Below are positions 15,973 through 24,666 of a stretch of DNA of 64,000 nt, piece by piece. Numbering within the stretch: the stretch's first letter is position 1; every line of letters starts with the position of its first letter. The notes under the pieces are model-generated. The model saw nothing but the letters and a program-made list of their open reading frames with translations. It had not been told where the DNA came from and did not search any database. The DNA comes from Gehongia tenuis (GTDB taxonomy: Bacteria; Bacillota; Clostridia; Christensenellales; NSJ-53). The stretch is taken from NCBI RefSeq assembly GCF_014384795.1, contig NZ_JACRSR010000006.1, forward strand, positions 1 to 64,000, in the 5' to 3' direction. Both the position numbers and the translations under genes were made by a program.

Positions 15973-16794
15973 ATGAGGTATTGGGATCATCATAGTCATT
16001 CGCTTTTTTCCGCGGACAGCGATGCGGCCATGGCCGATATGGCCGCGGCGGCCCGAAGGACGGGCCTTTCCGGCATCCTGTTCACCGAGCATATCGACCT
16101 AAACCATCCTTCGGAGAAGGAGGGCCTGTTTTTCAGCGTGGATATGCCCGGATACCGGCAGGCCATTGAGGAGACCCGGGCCGAGAACCCCGATATGATC
16201 ATCGGCATGGGTCTGGAAGTGGGCCTTACCGGCCCGGAAAACCAGGCCTATTTCAAAACGCCGGGGCTCGACTTTGCCATTGCATCCCTCCATGTGGTGC
16301 ACGGCAAGGACCCATATGACGGAGCCTATTATGAGGGCAAGACCAGACACGAGGCCTATCTGGAATATCTGGAGGCCATGGCGGAGATGATGCCCTATGC
16401 CGAGGGCGCATCGGTGCTGGGCCATATCGGATATGCGGCGAAGGCGGCGCCCTACGCGGCCGGGGCGGCGGCGATGGGCTATGAGGAGTTTGGCATGGTC
16501 CTGGATGAAATTTTGCGCCGGGCCGTGCGGTACAATCTGGGTCTTGAGCTCAACACCTCGGGGTACGACTCGCCGGCAGGACACGGGCTTCCAAGCGTGG
16601 ATATTCTGGCCCGATACCGCGAACTGGGAGGGCGCATCCTGACCCTTGGTTCGGACGCCCATGAGCCGGGGGATGTGGGGCGCCACTTCAAGCGGGCTCT
16701 TATGGACGCCAGGGCGGCGGGCTTTATGGAGATCGCCGTCTTCAGCGCCATGTCACCCCGGTTTATTGCCATAGACCGTCTTTTGAATAGCTGA
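15973..16794 (+). CDS. PHP-domain phosphatase, histidinol-phosphatase (HisJ) family
   Basis: The 273-residue protein opens with the PHP metal motif (DHHSHSLFSADSD, His at 7 and 9), continues with GILFTEHIDL and IASLHVVH, and closes with TLGSDAHEPGDVGRHF, supplying the remaining metal ligands. HisJ-type enzymes release phosphate from L-histidinol phosphate, but no other his genes are nearby and related PHP proteins act on other phosphoesters, so the substrate is tentative. AAGGAGG sits before ATG 15973. It begins shortly after the leuS terminator and precedes the PII-like/antiporter pair. Confidence 0.8.
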   Translation: MRYWDHHSHSLFSADSDAAMADMAAAARRTGLSGILFTEHIDLNHPSEKEGLFFSVDMPGYRQAIEETRAENPDMIIGMGLEVGLTGPENQAYFKTPGLDFAIASLHVVHGKDPYDGAYYEGKTRHEAYLEYLEAMAEMMPYAEGASVLGHIGYAAKAAPYAAGAAAMGYEEFGMVLDEILRRAVRYNLGLELNTSGYDSPAGHGLPSVDILARYRELGGRILTLGSDAHEPGDVGRHFKRALMDARAAGFMEIAVFSAMSPRFIAIDRLLNS

Positions 16795-16823
16795 AATCAG
16801 CCGTATGAAAGGGAGGATGTCTT

Positions 16824-17168
16824 GTGAGATTATTGGTCCTGATTCTAAACAAGGTGGAACTGCTGGATGAGCTTTTGACGGCATTTACCGACTGCGGCAT
16901 TCAAGGCGCCACCATCTTGACCAGCACGGGCATGGCCCGGGAGCTGGCCCGGGCGGACGGCAACAACGATGTGCCCTTCCTGGGGAGTCTGAGAGCGCTG
17001 CTGGATCCGGAAAGGGAGGAGAATAAGACCATCTTTACGGTGCTGCGGGAGGATCAGGTGGGCGGCGCCGTGGAAACGATCGAGGCGGTGGTGGGAGACC
17101 TGAGCGATCCCGATACCGGCATTCTGTTCACGCTTCCCGTGGACTATATGAAGGGGATGGGCCGCTGA
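16824..17168 (+). CDS. PII-like regulatory protein
   Basis: The 114-residue product has the ferredoxin-like alternation of PII proteins: strand LLVLILNKVELLDELLTAF, then GIQGATILTSTGMARELAR, and a C-terminal strand IFTVLREDQVGGAVETIEAVV, ending near GILFTLPVDYMKGMG. The classical PII T-loop signatures are missing, so it belongs to the wider PII-like group that senses small ligands and controls neighbouring transporters. GTG start after GGGAGGATGTC. Its stop overlaps the antiporter start (TGATG), which suggests it regulates that transporter; the ligand is unknown. Confidence 0.65.
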   Translation: MRLLVLILNKVELLDELLTAFTDCGIQGATILTSTGMARELARADGNNDVPFLGSLRALLDPEREENKTIFTVLREDQVGGAVETIEAVVGDLSDPDTGILFTLPVDYMKGMGR

Positions 17169-18346
17169 TGGAAGGCAACACACTGTTCTATCTGGCCATT
17201 ATTCTGTTCTCCGGCCTTTTCTTCGGCAGAATGGTCAAGCATTTGAAGCTCCCCAATGTCACGGGCTACCTGATCGCGGGCCTCATTATCGGCCCGCACA
17301 TCCTCGGCATCATCCCGGAACATGCGGTGGAAGGCCTGTCCCTGGTTTCGGAGATGGCCCTTGGCTTTATTGCCTTTTCCATCGGCAGCGAATTTAAGGC
17401 CAGCTATTTTAAACGGGTGGGCTTCACGCCGGTGGTGATCGCCATCACCGAAGGCGTGGGCGCCATCATCCTGGTGACAGCCACCATGCTGCTGGTGGGT
17501 TACGACTGGCCCTTTGCGCTGGTGATCGGCGCCATCGCTTCGGCCACCGCTCCCGCGGCCACCATCATGGTGGTCCGCCAATACAAGGCGAAGGGCCCGC
17601 TGACGGAAACCCTGATGAGCGTGGTGGCGCTGGACGACGCGGTGGCACTCATTGGATTCGGTTTTGCGGTGACGGCGGCAAAGGCCATTCTTTCCGTTGG
17701 GGAGGGCAGCATGCTGCTGTCCATACTCTCCCCCTTCTACGAGGTGGGGGTGTCGCTGCTTTTGGGCGGAGCGCTGGGGTTCATCTTCACTTTTCCCCTT
17801 CGATGGTTCAAAAAGGAATCCAATCGCCTGTGCCTGACGGTGGGTTTTGTGTTCGCCGGCGTGGCGCTGGCGGGCCTGGTGGGCGGCTCCTCCCTGCTGG
17901 TCTGCATGGCGCTTGGCGCTACCTTGGTCAATGTCCATAAGAGCGGCGAAAAGATTCTGAAGCTTGCCGACACCATCACGCCGCCCATCTTCATGATGTT
18001 TTTCGTGGTCAGCGGCGCGGAACTGGATATCTCCCTCATCCCGTCCATCGGTATCGTGGGCGTGGGTTATGTGGTGGCCAGGGTGATTGGAAAGCTTGCC
18101 GGAGCGCGCCTTGGCGCCGTTATCATGAAGGCGCCGGAACCGGTAAAGAAGTATCTGGGATTCACGCTCATCCCTCAAGCGGGCGTGGCCATTGGCCTCA
18201 CGCTCATTGCGGAGACGGTATTGCCCGGGGAATATGCGTCGGTGATTCGAGCGGTGGTTCTTTGCGCCACCTTCATCTACGAGATCGTGGGGCCGGCCAT
18301 TTCCAAGTTTGCGTTGAAAAAGGCGGGCGAAATCGCCGAAGGCTAA
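17168..18346 (+). CDS. Cation:proton antiporter, CPA2-like
   Basis: A 392-residue polytopic membrane protein with about 12 hydrophobic segments. It opens LFYLAIILFSGLFFGRMVKHL, carries the NVTGYLIAGLIIGPHILG segment typical of Na+/H+ and K+/H+ exchangers, a VALDDAVALIGFG segment (membrane-embedded Asp pair, residues ~155-160) and a late FTLIPQAGVAIGLTLIAE segment. There is no RCK/TrkA-N domain, so control probably comes from the coupled PII-like protein. The transported ion cannot be told from sequence. Confidence 0.85.
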   Translation: MEGNTLFYLAIILFSGLFFGRMVKHLKLPNVTGYLIAGLIIGPHILGIIPEHAVEGLSLVSEMALGFIAFSIGSEFKASYFKRVGFTPVVIAITEGVGAIILVTATMLLVGYDWPFALVIGAIASATAPAATIMVVRQYKAKGPLTETLMSVVALDDAVALIGFGFAVTAAKAILSVGEGSMLLSILSPFYEVGVSLLLGGALGFIFTFPLRWFKKESNRLCLTVGFVFAGVALAGLVGGSSLLVCMALGATLVNVHKSGEKILKLADTITPPIFMMFFVVSGAELDISLIPSIGIVGVGYVVARVIGKLAGARLGAVIMKAPEPVKKYLGFTLIPQAGVAIGLTLIAETVLPGEYASVIRAVVLCATFIYEIVGPAISKFALKKAGEIAEG

Positions 18347-18349
18347 AAA

Positions 18350-18378
18350 AGGCCCTCCCCAGGAGGGCCTTTTCTTTG
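18350..18378. terminator. Bidirectional terminator between convergent genes
   Basis: AAAAAGGCCCTCC pairs with GGAGGGCCTTTT around CCAG; A-run and T-run flank the stem, so it serves the antiporter (plus) and the RsfA-like gene (minus). Confidence 0.85.
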
Positions 18379-18384
18379 CCGACT

Positions 18385-19305
18385 TTAAGGTTCGGCGATC
18401 ATCTTTTCCGCTTCGACCAGCGGCTGGAACATCTCCATGGCCGCGCTGTTCTCCTTGACCAGCTGGCGGGCCAGCGTGAAGACGGGCAGGGTCTTTTCCT
18501 TCAGCACTTCAATGCGCTGGGAAAGGGCCTCGTTTTCCTTGCCGGCCTGTTTCAGCGACTTGCTGTAGGAAGCCAGCGCCTCCCGAAGTTGGATGTTCTC
18601 CTGCTCCAGCTTTTCCGTGCGGAGCAGCAATAGATCATACTTGACGCTGATTCGGTCCAGTTCCATGATCTTCCGGCGGGAGGTCTTGCCCACCGCGGCC
18701 GAGGCCAGGGTCATCAGTCCGTCCAAGAACTGATCGGCATGGAGGCCGGGTATCTTCTCCAAGTCCTGGCGCATTCCCATCAGGAGCGCCGTACCTTCGT
18801 CCACCACCGGTTCGCCCTTTATTTTCACGGGCTGGTCGTAGGGATCGTAGCAGGCAACCCCCTCCTGGCGCATCTTGCGGATGACCTCCTTTACAAGCGC
18901 CGGGTGGGTTTTGACGAGACTGCGGTACTTGTTTTGGTAGCGGAGCATGGCCGAACGATCGCCGCGGCCCATCTCCAGGGTGCAGCGGCGCACCGATACG
19001 CCCTGGGCCTGAGCGCCGAGGACGGTGCGCAGGAGATGCTCCACCTCACTGTGATCGAAGGGCGTGAAGGGCAGTGCCGGCCGGCGCCCGTTGATGATGC
19101 CGGCCTTCAAAAGATTGCCGCGGTTGGCATAATAGAAATTGCGTACGCTTCCGCTCTTGCGGCCGGTTTTTTGGGCCACCGAATCAAAAACGATGCGCAG
19201 CGGAAGATTGTCCCTTTCCGCCCGCTGGACCTCCGTATTCAAAAGTTCAACCTCCTCCGGCTTCCATCCGCCGGACTTGGTGATCACGGTCTCCATGTTG
19301 GTCAT
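18385..19305 (-). CDS. RsfA-like DNA-binding regulator
   Basis: The 306-residue protein begins with a Myb/SANT-like domain (GGWKPEEVELLNTEV, LPLRIVFDSVAQKTGRKSGS, VRNFYYAN), resembling the N-terminal domain of RsfA, a prespore regulator of Bacillus. The C-terminal half contains a long coiled coil (KYDLLLLRTEKLEQENIQLR... region, residues ~225-270). AGGAGGG at good distance fixes ATG 19305. DNA binding is likely. A role in sporulation is only an analogy. Confidence 0.65.
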   Translation of the reverse strand: MTNMETVITKSGGWKPEEVELLNTEVQRAERDNLPLRIVFDSVAQKTGRKSGSVRNFYYANRGNLLKAGIINGRRPALPFTPFDHSEVEHLLRTVLGAQAQGVSVRRCTLEMGRGDRSAMLRYQNKYRSLVKTHPALVKEVIRKMRQEGVACYDPYDQPVKIKGEPVVDEGTALLMGMRQDLEKIPGLHADQFLDGLMTLASAAVGKTSRRKIMELDRISVKYDLLLLRTEKLEQENIQLREALASYSKSLKQAGKENEALSQRIEVLKEKTLPVFTLARQLVKENSAAMEMFQPLVEAEKMIAEP

Positions 19306-19402
19306 ATGCGTTCCCTCCTGTATTGGTTCATTTTATGTGTAGTATGAACAGCATATGCCATGGTTATACAAGGGTGGATTATTTTACAACGTATATTACA
19401 AA

Positions 19403-19430
19403 AAAAGGACCCGTTTTACGGGTCCTTTGG
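19403..19430 (-). terminator. asnS terminator
   Basis: AAAGGACCCG/CGGGTCCTTT stem with a TTTTA loop on the plus strand; reading minus, a T-run follows the stem just after the asnS stop. Confidence 0.8.
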
Positions 19431-19435
19431 TCATT

Positions 19436-20824
19436 CTAGAATTCGGCACTCTTCGCGGTGCGGGGGAAGGGCAGCACGTCCCGGATGTTGGTGACGCCGG
19501 TGACGTACATGACCAGCCGATCGAAACCGATGCCAAAACCGGCGTGGGGCGTTCCGCCGTATTTGCGCAGGTCGAGATACCACCAGTAGGGCGCTTCTTC
19601 GAGACCCATCTCCTTCATGCGGGCCAGAAGTACGTCCAGCCGTTCCTCGCGCTGGCTGCCGCCGATCAGCTCGCCCACGCCGGGTACCAGCATATCCATG
19701 GCGGCGACCGTCTTTCCGTCATCGTTCACCCGCATGTAAAAGGCCTTCACATCCTTGGGGTAATCGGTGACGAACACCGGCCCGTGGAAAATCTTCTCGG
19801 TGAGGTAACGCTCGTGCTCGGTCTGAAGCTCCTCGCCCCAAGCGGTGGGGAACTGGAAGCTCGCGCCGGATTTTTGCAGCCGCTCGATGGCCTCGGTGTA
19901 GGTGATTCGGACGAACTCGGAGCCAGCCAGCGCCTCCACGCGCTGGATGAGCCCTTTGTCCACAAACTGGTTGAGGAAGGTCAGATCATCCCTCGCGTGC
20001 TCCAACAGATAGGTCAGCACGTATTTCGTCATGTCTTCGGCAAGATCCATGTTGTCGGAGAGATCCGCAAAGGCGATCTCCGGCTCCAGCATCCAAAACT
20101 CCGCAGCATGGCGGGGCGTGTTGGAATTTTCCGCCCGGAAGGTGGGGCCGAAGGTGTAGACGTTTTTAAAGGCCAGACAGAAGGATTCGGCGTTCAGCTG
20201 GCCGGATACGGTGAGGTTGGCGGGCTTGCCGAAGAAATCCTTGCCGAAATCCACCTCGCCTTTATCCATGGGCACGTTCTTGAGGTCCAGGGTGGTCACC
20301 TGGAACATCTCGCCCGCGCCCTCGCAGTCACTGGCGGTGATGAGGGGCGTCTGGACATAGATGAACCCCCGCTCCTGGAAGAAACGGTGCAGCGCATAGG
20401 CCGCCAGGGAACGGATCCGGAACACAGCCTGGAACAGATTGGTCCGGGGCCGGAGATGGGCGATGGTCCGAAGATATTCCGGCGTGTGCCGCTTTTTTTG
20501 CAGCGGATAGGCGGCGTCGCAGTCCCCCACCAGCTCAATTCTTTCCACCTTGATCTCGTAGGGCTGTTTCGCTTCGGGGGTGAGCACCACCCTGCCTGTG
20601 GCGGTGATGGCCGAGCCCAGCTTCAGCTTTACCCAGCGGTCGAAGTCCTCCGTCTCGTTTTTGTCCAGAACCAGCTGGACCGGCCGGAAGGCGGTGCCGT
20701 CGGCCAGTTCGATAAATGCAAAAACCTTGGAATCCCGAACGGTGCGCACCCAGCCGTTGACGCTGACCGTTTGGCCCTCGCAGGCCGCGGGATCCTTGTG
20801 CAATGAGCGCAACTCAATGGACAT
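19436..20824 (-). CDS. asnS: Asparaginyl-tRNA synthetase
   Basis: This class II synthetase charges tRNA-Asn. An N-terminal OB-fold ([22 protein letters not shown]) is followed by the catalytic core with motif 2 region [21 protein letters not shown] and motif 3 [18 protein letters not shown] near the end; these identify AsnRS rather than AspRS. Length 462 aa is typical. ATG 20824 is chosen because AAAGAGG stands nine bases before it; a TTG at 20833 is in frame but unneeded. It is transcribed divergently from ldh. Confidence 0.96.
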   Translation of the reverse strand: MSIELRSLHKDPAACEGQTVSVNGWVRTVRDSKVFAFIELADGTAFRPVQLVLDKNETEDFDRWVKLKLGSAITATGRVVLTPEAKQPYEIKVERIELVGDCDAAYPLQKKRHTPEYLRTIAHLRPRTNLFQAVFRIRSLAAYALHRFFQERGFIYVQTPLITASDCEGAGEMFQVTTLDLKNVPMDKGEVDFGKDFFGKPANLTVSGQLNAESFCLAFKNVYTFGPTFRAENSNTPRHAAEFWMLEPEIAFADLSDNMDLAEDMTKYVLTYLLEHARDDLTFLNQFVDKGLIQRVEALAGSEFVRITYTEAIERLQKSGASFQFPTAWGEELQTEHERYLTEKIFHGPVFVTDYPKDVKAFYMRVNDDGKTVAAMDMLVPGVGELIGGSQREERLDVLLARMKEMGLEEAPYWWYLDLRKYGGTPHAGFGIGFDRLVMYVTGVTNIRDVLPFPRTAKSAEF

Positions 20825-20984
20825 ACAATACAACCTCTTTTACGAATTTTTTCTTATTATAACGCGTTACCCAGGATTTTACCAAATCTTTTCCGTTTAA
20901 ACAAGGAAAAAAGCCCTGAAGGATCAAAATGTAGGAGTAAAATAAACTTCCGCCGCAAAACCTAGAATCAAAGGAGTTGAAGGG

Positions 20985-21935
20985 ATGAAACGACAAGGCA
21001 ATAAAGTGGGCGTGATCGGCACCGGATTCGTGGGCGCCACCACCGCCTATACGCTTACCCTGAGCGGACTGGTTTCCGACTTGGTATTGGTGGACAAGGA
21101 TAAGGAGAAGGCGCTGGGCGAAGCGATGGACCTGAACCATGGCGCCGCCTTCTATCCCTCCATGAATGTGATGGCGGGGGAATACAGCGATCTCAAGGGA
21201 AGCGATGTGGTGATCATCGCCGCCGGCGCGAATCAAAAACCCGGTGAAACGCGGATGGATCTGGCGCACAAAAATGCGGCCATCTTTCGGGAAATCGTGC
21301 CCGAAGTTGTTCGAAACGCTCCGGACGCGGTGCTGCTGGTGGTGACCAATCCAGTGGATGTACTGACGGATGTCACCATGGAAGTGAGCGGCCTGCCTTT
21401 TGGCCGGGTTCTGGGAAGCGGCACGGTCCTCGATACATCCCGGCTGCGGCATCTGATCAGCGTGCATACCCATATTGACGCAAGAAACATTCACACCTAT
21501 GTCCTTGGCGAACATGGGGACAGCGAGGTTGTAGCCATGAGCCTGACCCGTCTTGCCGGCATGGATGTGCACACCTTCTGTGAAAAGTGCGGCCGGTGCG
21601 ATATGGATTTGGGCACGGCGCTGGCGGACCAGATCGAATCCAAGGTGAAAAATGCCGCCTATGAGATCATTGCCCGAAAGGGTGCGACCTATTACGCCGT
21701 GGCCCTGGCTGTGCGCCGCATCGTGGAGGCCATTCTCCGGGACGAGAAGGCGATTCTTACCGTCTCGGGGCCGGTGAAGGGGATCTTCGGAATGCCGAAC
21801 GTGTGCCTGAGTCTGCCGGCGGTGGTGGGCGGCGAGGGAATTGAGCGTTTTGTGCCGGTGGATCTGGCGAAGGATGAGCTGGAGGCCCTCTGCCGCTCGG
21901 CCGAGGCCATTGACAAGGTAATCAAAAGTCTCTGA
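20985..21935 (+). CDS. ldh: L-lactate dehydrogenase
   Basis: It reduces pyruvate to L-lactate with NADH, regenerating NAD+ in fermentation. Rossmann motif GTGFVG lies at residues 12-17, VDKDKEKALGEAMDL follows, and the catalytic signature VLGEHGDSE has His at about 177. Asp in VTNPVDVLT and Arg in SRLRHLIS fit LDH more than malate dehydrogenase. Length (316 aa) is normal. AAAGGAG precedes ATG 20985. Monocistronic, closed by a hairpin at 21948-21979. Confidence 0.93.
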   Translation: MKRQGNKVGVIGTGFVGATTAYTLTLSGLVSDLVLVDKDKEKALGEAMDLNHGAAFYPSMNVMAGEYSDLKGSDVVIIAAGANQKPGETRMDLAHKNAAIFREIVPEVVRNAPDAVLLVVTNPVDVLTDVTMEVSGLPFGRVLGSGTVLDTSRLRHLISVHTHIDARNIHTYVLGEHGDSEVVAMSLTRLAGMDVHTFCEKCGRCDMDLGTALADQIESKVKNAAYEIIARKGATYYAVALAVRRIVEAILRDEKAILTVSGPVKGIFGMPNVCLSLPAVVGGEGIERFVPVDLAKDELEALCRSAEAIDKVIKSL

Positions 21936-21947
21936 GGAAGGAATTTT

Positions 21948-21979
21948 AGCCATTGACCCAAGGGCCAATGGCTTTTTTT
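21948..21979 (+). terminator. ldh terminator
   Basis: AGCCATTG (21948-21955) and CAATGGCT (21966-21973) pair perfectly and are followed by TTTTTT. Confidence 0.85.
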
Positions 21980-21988
21980 CGTAAAGCA

Positions 21989-21997
21989 TGCTATAAT
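21989..21997 (+). promoter_or_regulatory. Extended -10 promoter of DUF5050 lipoprotein gene
   Basis: TGCTATAAT gives an extended -10 with a perfect TATAAT at 21992-21997; no good -35 stands upstream. Confidence 0.55.
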
Positions 21998-22031
21998 AAT
22001 GAGACTTCTTATGAGATGAAGGAGGCACCCG

Positions 22032-23195
22032 GTGAGGGCAAGGATTCGATGGATGGCGGCAGCGCTGTGTCTTTTGATGGCGATGGGTCTTGCAGGCTGC
22101 GGCGGCAAGCCGGAAGGACCGGCGGCGTCGGAGCTGGTGGGGGGGACCCCCAATACCGAGCTTGCTATGCAGCAGGGAGACTACATCTACTTTGGCAGGC
22201 CGGACAGCGGGCTTTACCGCCTTAAAAAGGATGGCAGCGAGCTTTACAGACTCTATAAAGCCAGTGATTTGCATGTGTTGGGCGTGATGGATGAATACGT
22301 CTATTACTTTGCGCCGGATATGCCGGGGACCTACGCGTCGCTGGAACGGATCAAGCTGGACGGCACCGGACGCCAGGTCCTGGCGGAGCGGGTCAACGCC
22401 CGGGGCGGTCTGCTCGAGGCGGAGGACCATTTCTATATTACGCTGGAGGGCCGGGACGATCAGACCGGCGGGCTGTACCGCATAAAACCCGACGGCAGCG
22501 AGAGGACGCTGGTGCTGGCTGACGTGCTGCTCACCAACCTCAAGTTTTGGAACAACGGTATCTATGGCATCAACCTTTCGGACAAGGAACAGATCATCTG
22601 TCTGGATCTGGGCGAGAAGGTGATTCGGCAGATCAGCGGCACGGCTTCCATCAGCCGCTTTGATATCCGGGAGGATAAGATTTTCTACGAGGACCGCTCC
22701 GACTGGGCGGTGTACCGCATGAATCTTGACGGCAGCGATCTGCAGCAGATGATCAAAAACTATCCCCTGGAGGGTGAGACGCTGTACCGCAAGGTCAGCA
22801 TTGGCAACGGCAAGGCCCGGATCGAACGGGTCAACGCCGAGGGCGGTCCGCTGGAGAACATCGTGGAGGTGGACAAGGGCGGGCTGAAATTCCTGCTTAC
22901 GTCGGACGGCATGATCTATTATGCGAACGGCTACACCGTCACCTCGGAGGACGGCACGGAAAAGCAGTTTGACCGCATGTACCGGATCAGGGCCGATGTG
23001 GACCAGCAGCCCGAATACATCCTGCAGGGCCATCTGGCCAACTACGATTTTGTGCTGGAGACGGCGGGCTGCGTGATCTTTCAGGTGACAGCGGTGGACG
23101 AAGAAAGCGGTACGGCGCTGGCCGCCGGTCAGTTCTACCGGCTCAATATGCAGGACCTCAGTGTAACCCGTCTTGAAATCCAGGGCGATAATTAA
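22032..23195 (+). CDS. DUF5050-type lipoprotein, beta-propeller-like
   Basis: The 387-residue product is secreted and lipid-anchored: MRARIRWMAAALCLLMAMGLAGC, read here only as a basic start, hydrophobic core and LAGC lipobox with the acylated Cys at 23. The mature part repeats a YIYF...LYRLKKDGS...L pattern (GDYIYFGRPDSGLYRLKKDG, LYRIKPDGSER, VYRMNLDGSD), which points to a beta-propeller on the outer membrane face. GTG start after GAAGGAGG. Role unknown; perhaps binding of a surface polymer. Confidence 0.75.
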   Translation: MRARIRWMAAALCLLMAMGLAGCGGKPEGPAASELVGGTPNTELAMQQGDYIYFGRPDSGLYRLKKDGSELYRLYKASDLHVLGVMDEYVYYFAPDMPGTYASLERIKLDGTGRQVLAERVNARGGLLEAEDHFYITLEGRDDQTGGLYRIKPDGSERTLVLADVLLTNLKFWNNGIYGINLSDKEQIICLDLGEKVIRQISGTASISRFDIREDKIFYEDRSDWAVYRMNLDGSDLQQMIKNYPLEGETLYRKVSIGNGKARIERVNAEGGPLENIVEVDKGGLKFLLTSDGMIYYANGYTVTSEDGTEKQFDRMYRIRADVDQQPEYILQGHLANYDFVLETAGCVIFQVTAVDEESGTALAAGQFYRLNMQDLSVTRLEIQGDN

Positions 23196-23213
23196 ACAAA
23201 GATACGCTTAGGC

Positions 23214-23246
23214 GGGCCAAATTCCGATTTGGCCCCCTTATTATTT
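23214..23246 (+). terminator. Terminator after DUF5050 lipoprotein gene
   Basis: GGGCCAAAT (23214-23222) pairs perfectly with ATTTGGCCC (23227-23235), TCCG loop, followed by TTATTATTT. Confidence 0.8.
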
Positions 23247-23268
23247 CTTGAAAAAGGAGTGTGATTTC

Positions 23269-24633
23269 GTGTCGGATACGGAGCTAAGGCGCAAGGAACG
23301 CTGGCAGGTTGAAAAGGATATCATGAAGCTGGCATGGCCGTCCATCGTCGAACAGATTCTGGTCATGCTGGTGGGCATCGTGGCCATGGTGCTCATGGGG
23401 CGCATCGGTACCGCGGCCCTGGCTGCGGTGGGCCTGGTCAACATGGTGATGAATTTCATCCAAGCGGTTTTCAACGCCCTGTCCACCGGCACCACGGTGG
23501 TGGTGGCGAGGCAGTGGGGCGAGAAGGATTACGATACCATCGGTCATACCCTGGTGCAGTCCATCATCATCTCTATCGTGGCTTCGGCTATCATCGTGAT
23601 TCCCTGCCTGTTTTTGAAGGAGCCCATCCTCCGTATCTTCCTTGGCGGCAACTCCGCCGATGCTCTGGCTCTGGCGGTGGAGTATTTCGGCATCATTCTT
23701 CTGGGCGTGCCGGGCTTTATCATCTATTTGGTGGTGGCGGGCGCCTTCCGGGGCGTGGGCGACACCAAGACGCCCATGTTTGTGGCGGCCATCAGCAATG
23801 TCCTGAATATTGGGCTCAGCCTGGTGCTGATCTTCGGCTGGGGTCCCGTAAAGCCTATGGGCATTGCCGGCGCGGGCTGGGCCAACACCATCGCCCGCTG
23901 GGCGTCCATGATCCTTATTCTTGCCATGCTGAAGCTCAGCCATGGCGGCATCAGCAAAGCAAGAATAAGAAGCTTCAAGGTTCGCCTCGATCTCATTCGC
24001 CGCATTTTCAAGGTGGGCATTCCCGCCTCCTTGGAGCAGCTGGTGATGCAGGGCGGATTCCTCATGATGCAGACGGTGATCGCATCCATGGGTACGGTGG
24101 CTCTGGCCACCTACCAGGTGGTTACCAACATCAATTCCATGGCGTTCATGCCGGTCACCGGCCTTGCAACGGCGGCCACGGCCATGGTCAGCCAGACCCT
24201 GGGCGCCCAGGATCTCAGGCGTGCGGATATGGCCGCCTGGCAAAACGTCTATACCGGCGTTGCGGCGGTGACCTTTACCGGGATTCTGCTGGTGGTCTTT
24301 GCGAATCCCCTGATGCACATGTACAGCTCCGACCCGGCGGTGCTCCAGCTGGGCATCAGCTGCATCTACATCCTCGCCCTGGTGGAGCCCTTCATGGGTG
24401 TGAACAATGTGATCTCGGCCGTGCTGAGGGGCGCGGGGGATATCACCTACGTTCTGATAACGAGTTTTGTGGGGATCTGGGGCTTCCGGCTTTTGACCAC
24501 TCTGGCTCTGTATCATTGGTTTAATCTGGGGCTTCAGTCGGTGTACTATGCGTTCCTGGCCGATTTCGGCATCCGGACTTTGATGTATTGGATTCGGCTG
24601 AGGAAGGGTAAGTGGAAGTATATCAAGGTATAG
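23269..24633 (+). CDS. MATE-family efflux transporter
   Basis: A 454-residue protein with 12 predicted membrane helices in two six-helix halves. The first half has IMKLAWPSIVEQILVMLVGI and GRIGTAALAAVGLVN, the second IFKVGIPASLEQLVMQGGF and MAFMPVTGLATAATAMVSQT, the internal repeat of MATE proteins. It exchanges cationic drugs or metabolites for H+ or Na+; the substrate is unknown. GTG 23269 is preferred as it stands nine bases after AAGGAG, and an upstream TTG at 23248 would lie before it. Its own terminator follows. Confidence 0.92.
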   Translation: MSDTELRRKERWQVEKDIMKLAWPSIVEQILVMLVGIVAMVLMGRIGTAALAAVGLVNMVMNFIQAVFNALSTGTTVVVARQWGEKDYDTIGHTLVQSIIISIVASAIIVIPCLFLKEPILRIFLGGNSADALALAVEYFGIILLGVPGFIIYLVVAGAFRGVGDTKTPMFVAAISNVLNIGLSLVLIFGWGPVKPMGIAGAGWANTIARWASMILILAMLKLSHGGISKARIRSFKVRLDLIRRIFKVGIPASLEQLVMQGGFLMMQTVIASMGTVALATYQVVTNINSMAFMPVTGLATAATAMVSQTLGAQDLRRADMAAWQNVYTGVAAVTFTGILLVVFANPLMHMYSSDPAVLQLGISCIYILALVEPFMGVNNVISAVLRGAGDITYVLITSFVGIWGFRLLTTLALYHWFNLGLQSVYYAFLADFGIRTLMYWIRLRKGKWKYIKV

Positions 24634-24636
24634 GGA

Positions 24637-24666
24637 AAGCGCGCCCATGGGGGCGCGCTTTTTTTA
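24637..24666. terminator. Terminator after MATE gene, shared with helD end
   Basis: AAGCGCGCCC (24637-24646) and GGGCGCGCTT (24651-24660) form a perfect ten-pair stem with ATGG loop and T-run 24659-24666. Confidence 0.85.

Noticed and set aside
19355..20806. Plus-strand open frame opposite asnS
   Set aside because: Antisense shadow of a confirmed synthetase gene; composition is His/Gly/Leu-biased as expected of a reverse frame.
20814..23033. Minus-strand open frame of 739 codons across ldh and the DUF5050 gene
   Set aside because: It crosses two genes, their terminator and promoter, and resembles no protein.
23284..24648. Minus-strand open frame opposite the MATE gene
   Set aside because: His/Asp-rich reverse-frame composition, no membrane segments, no start signal.
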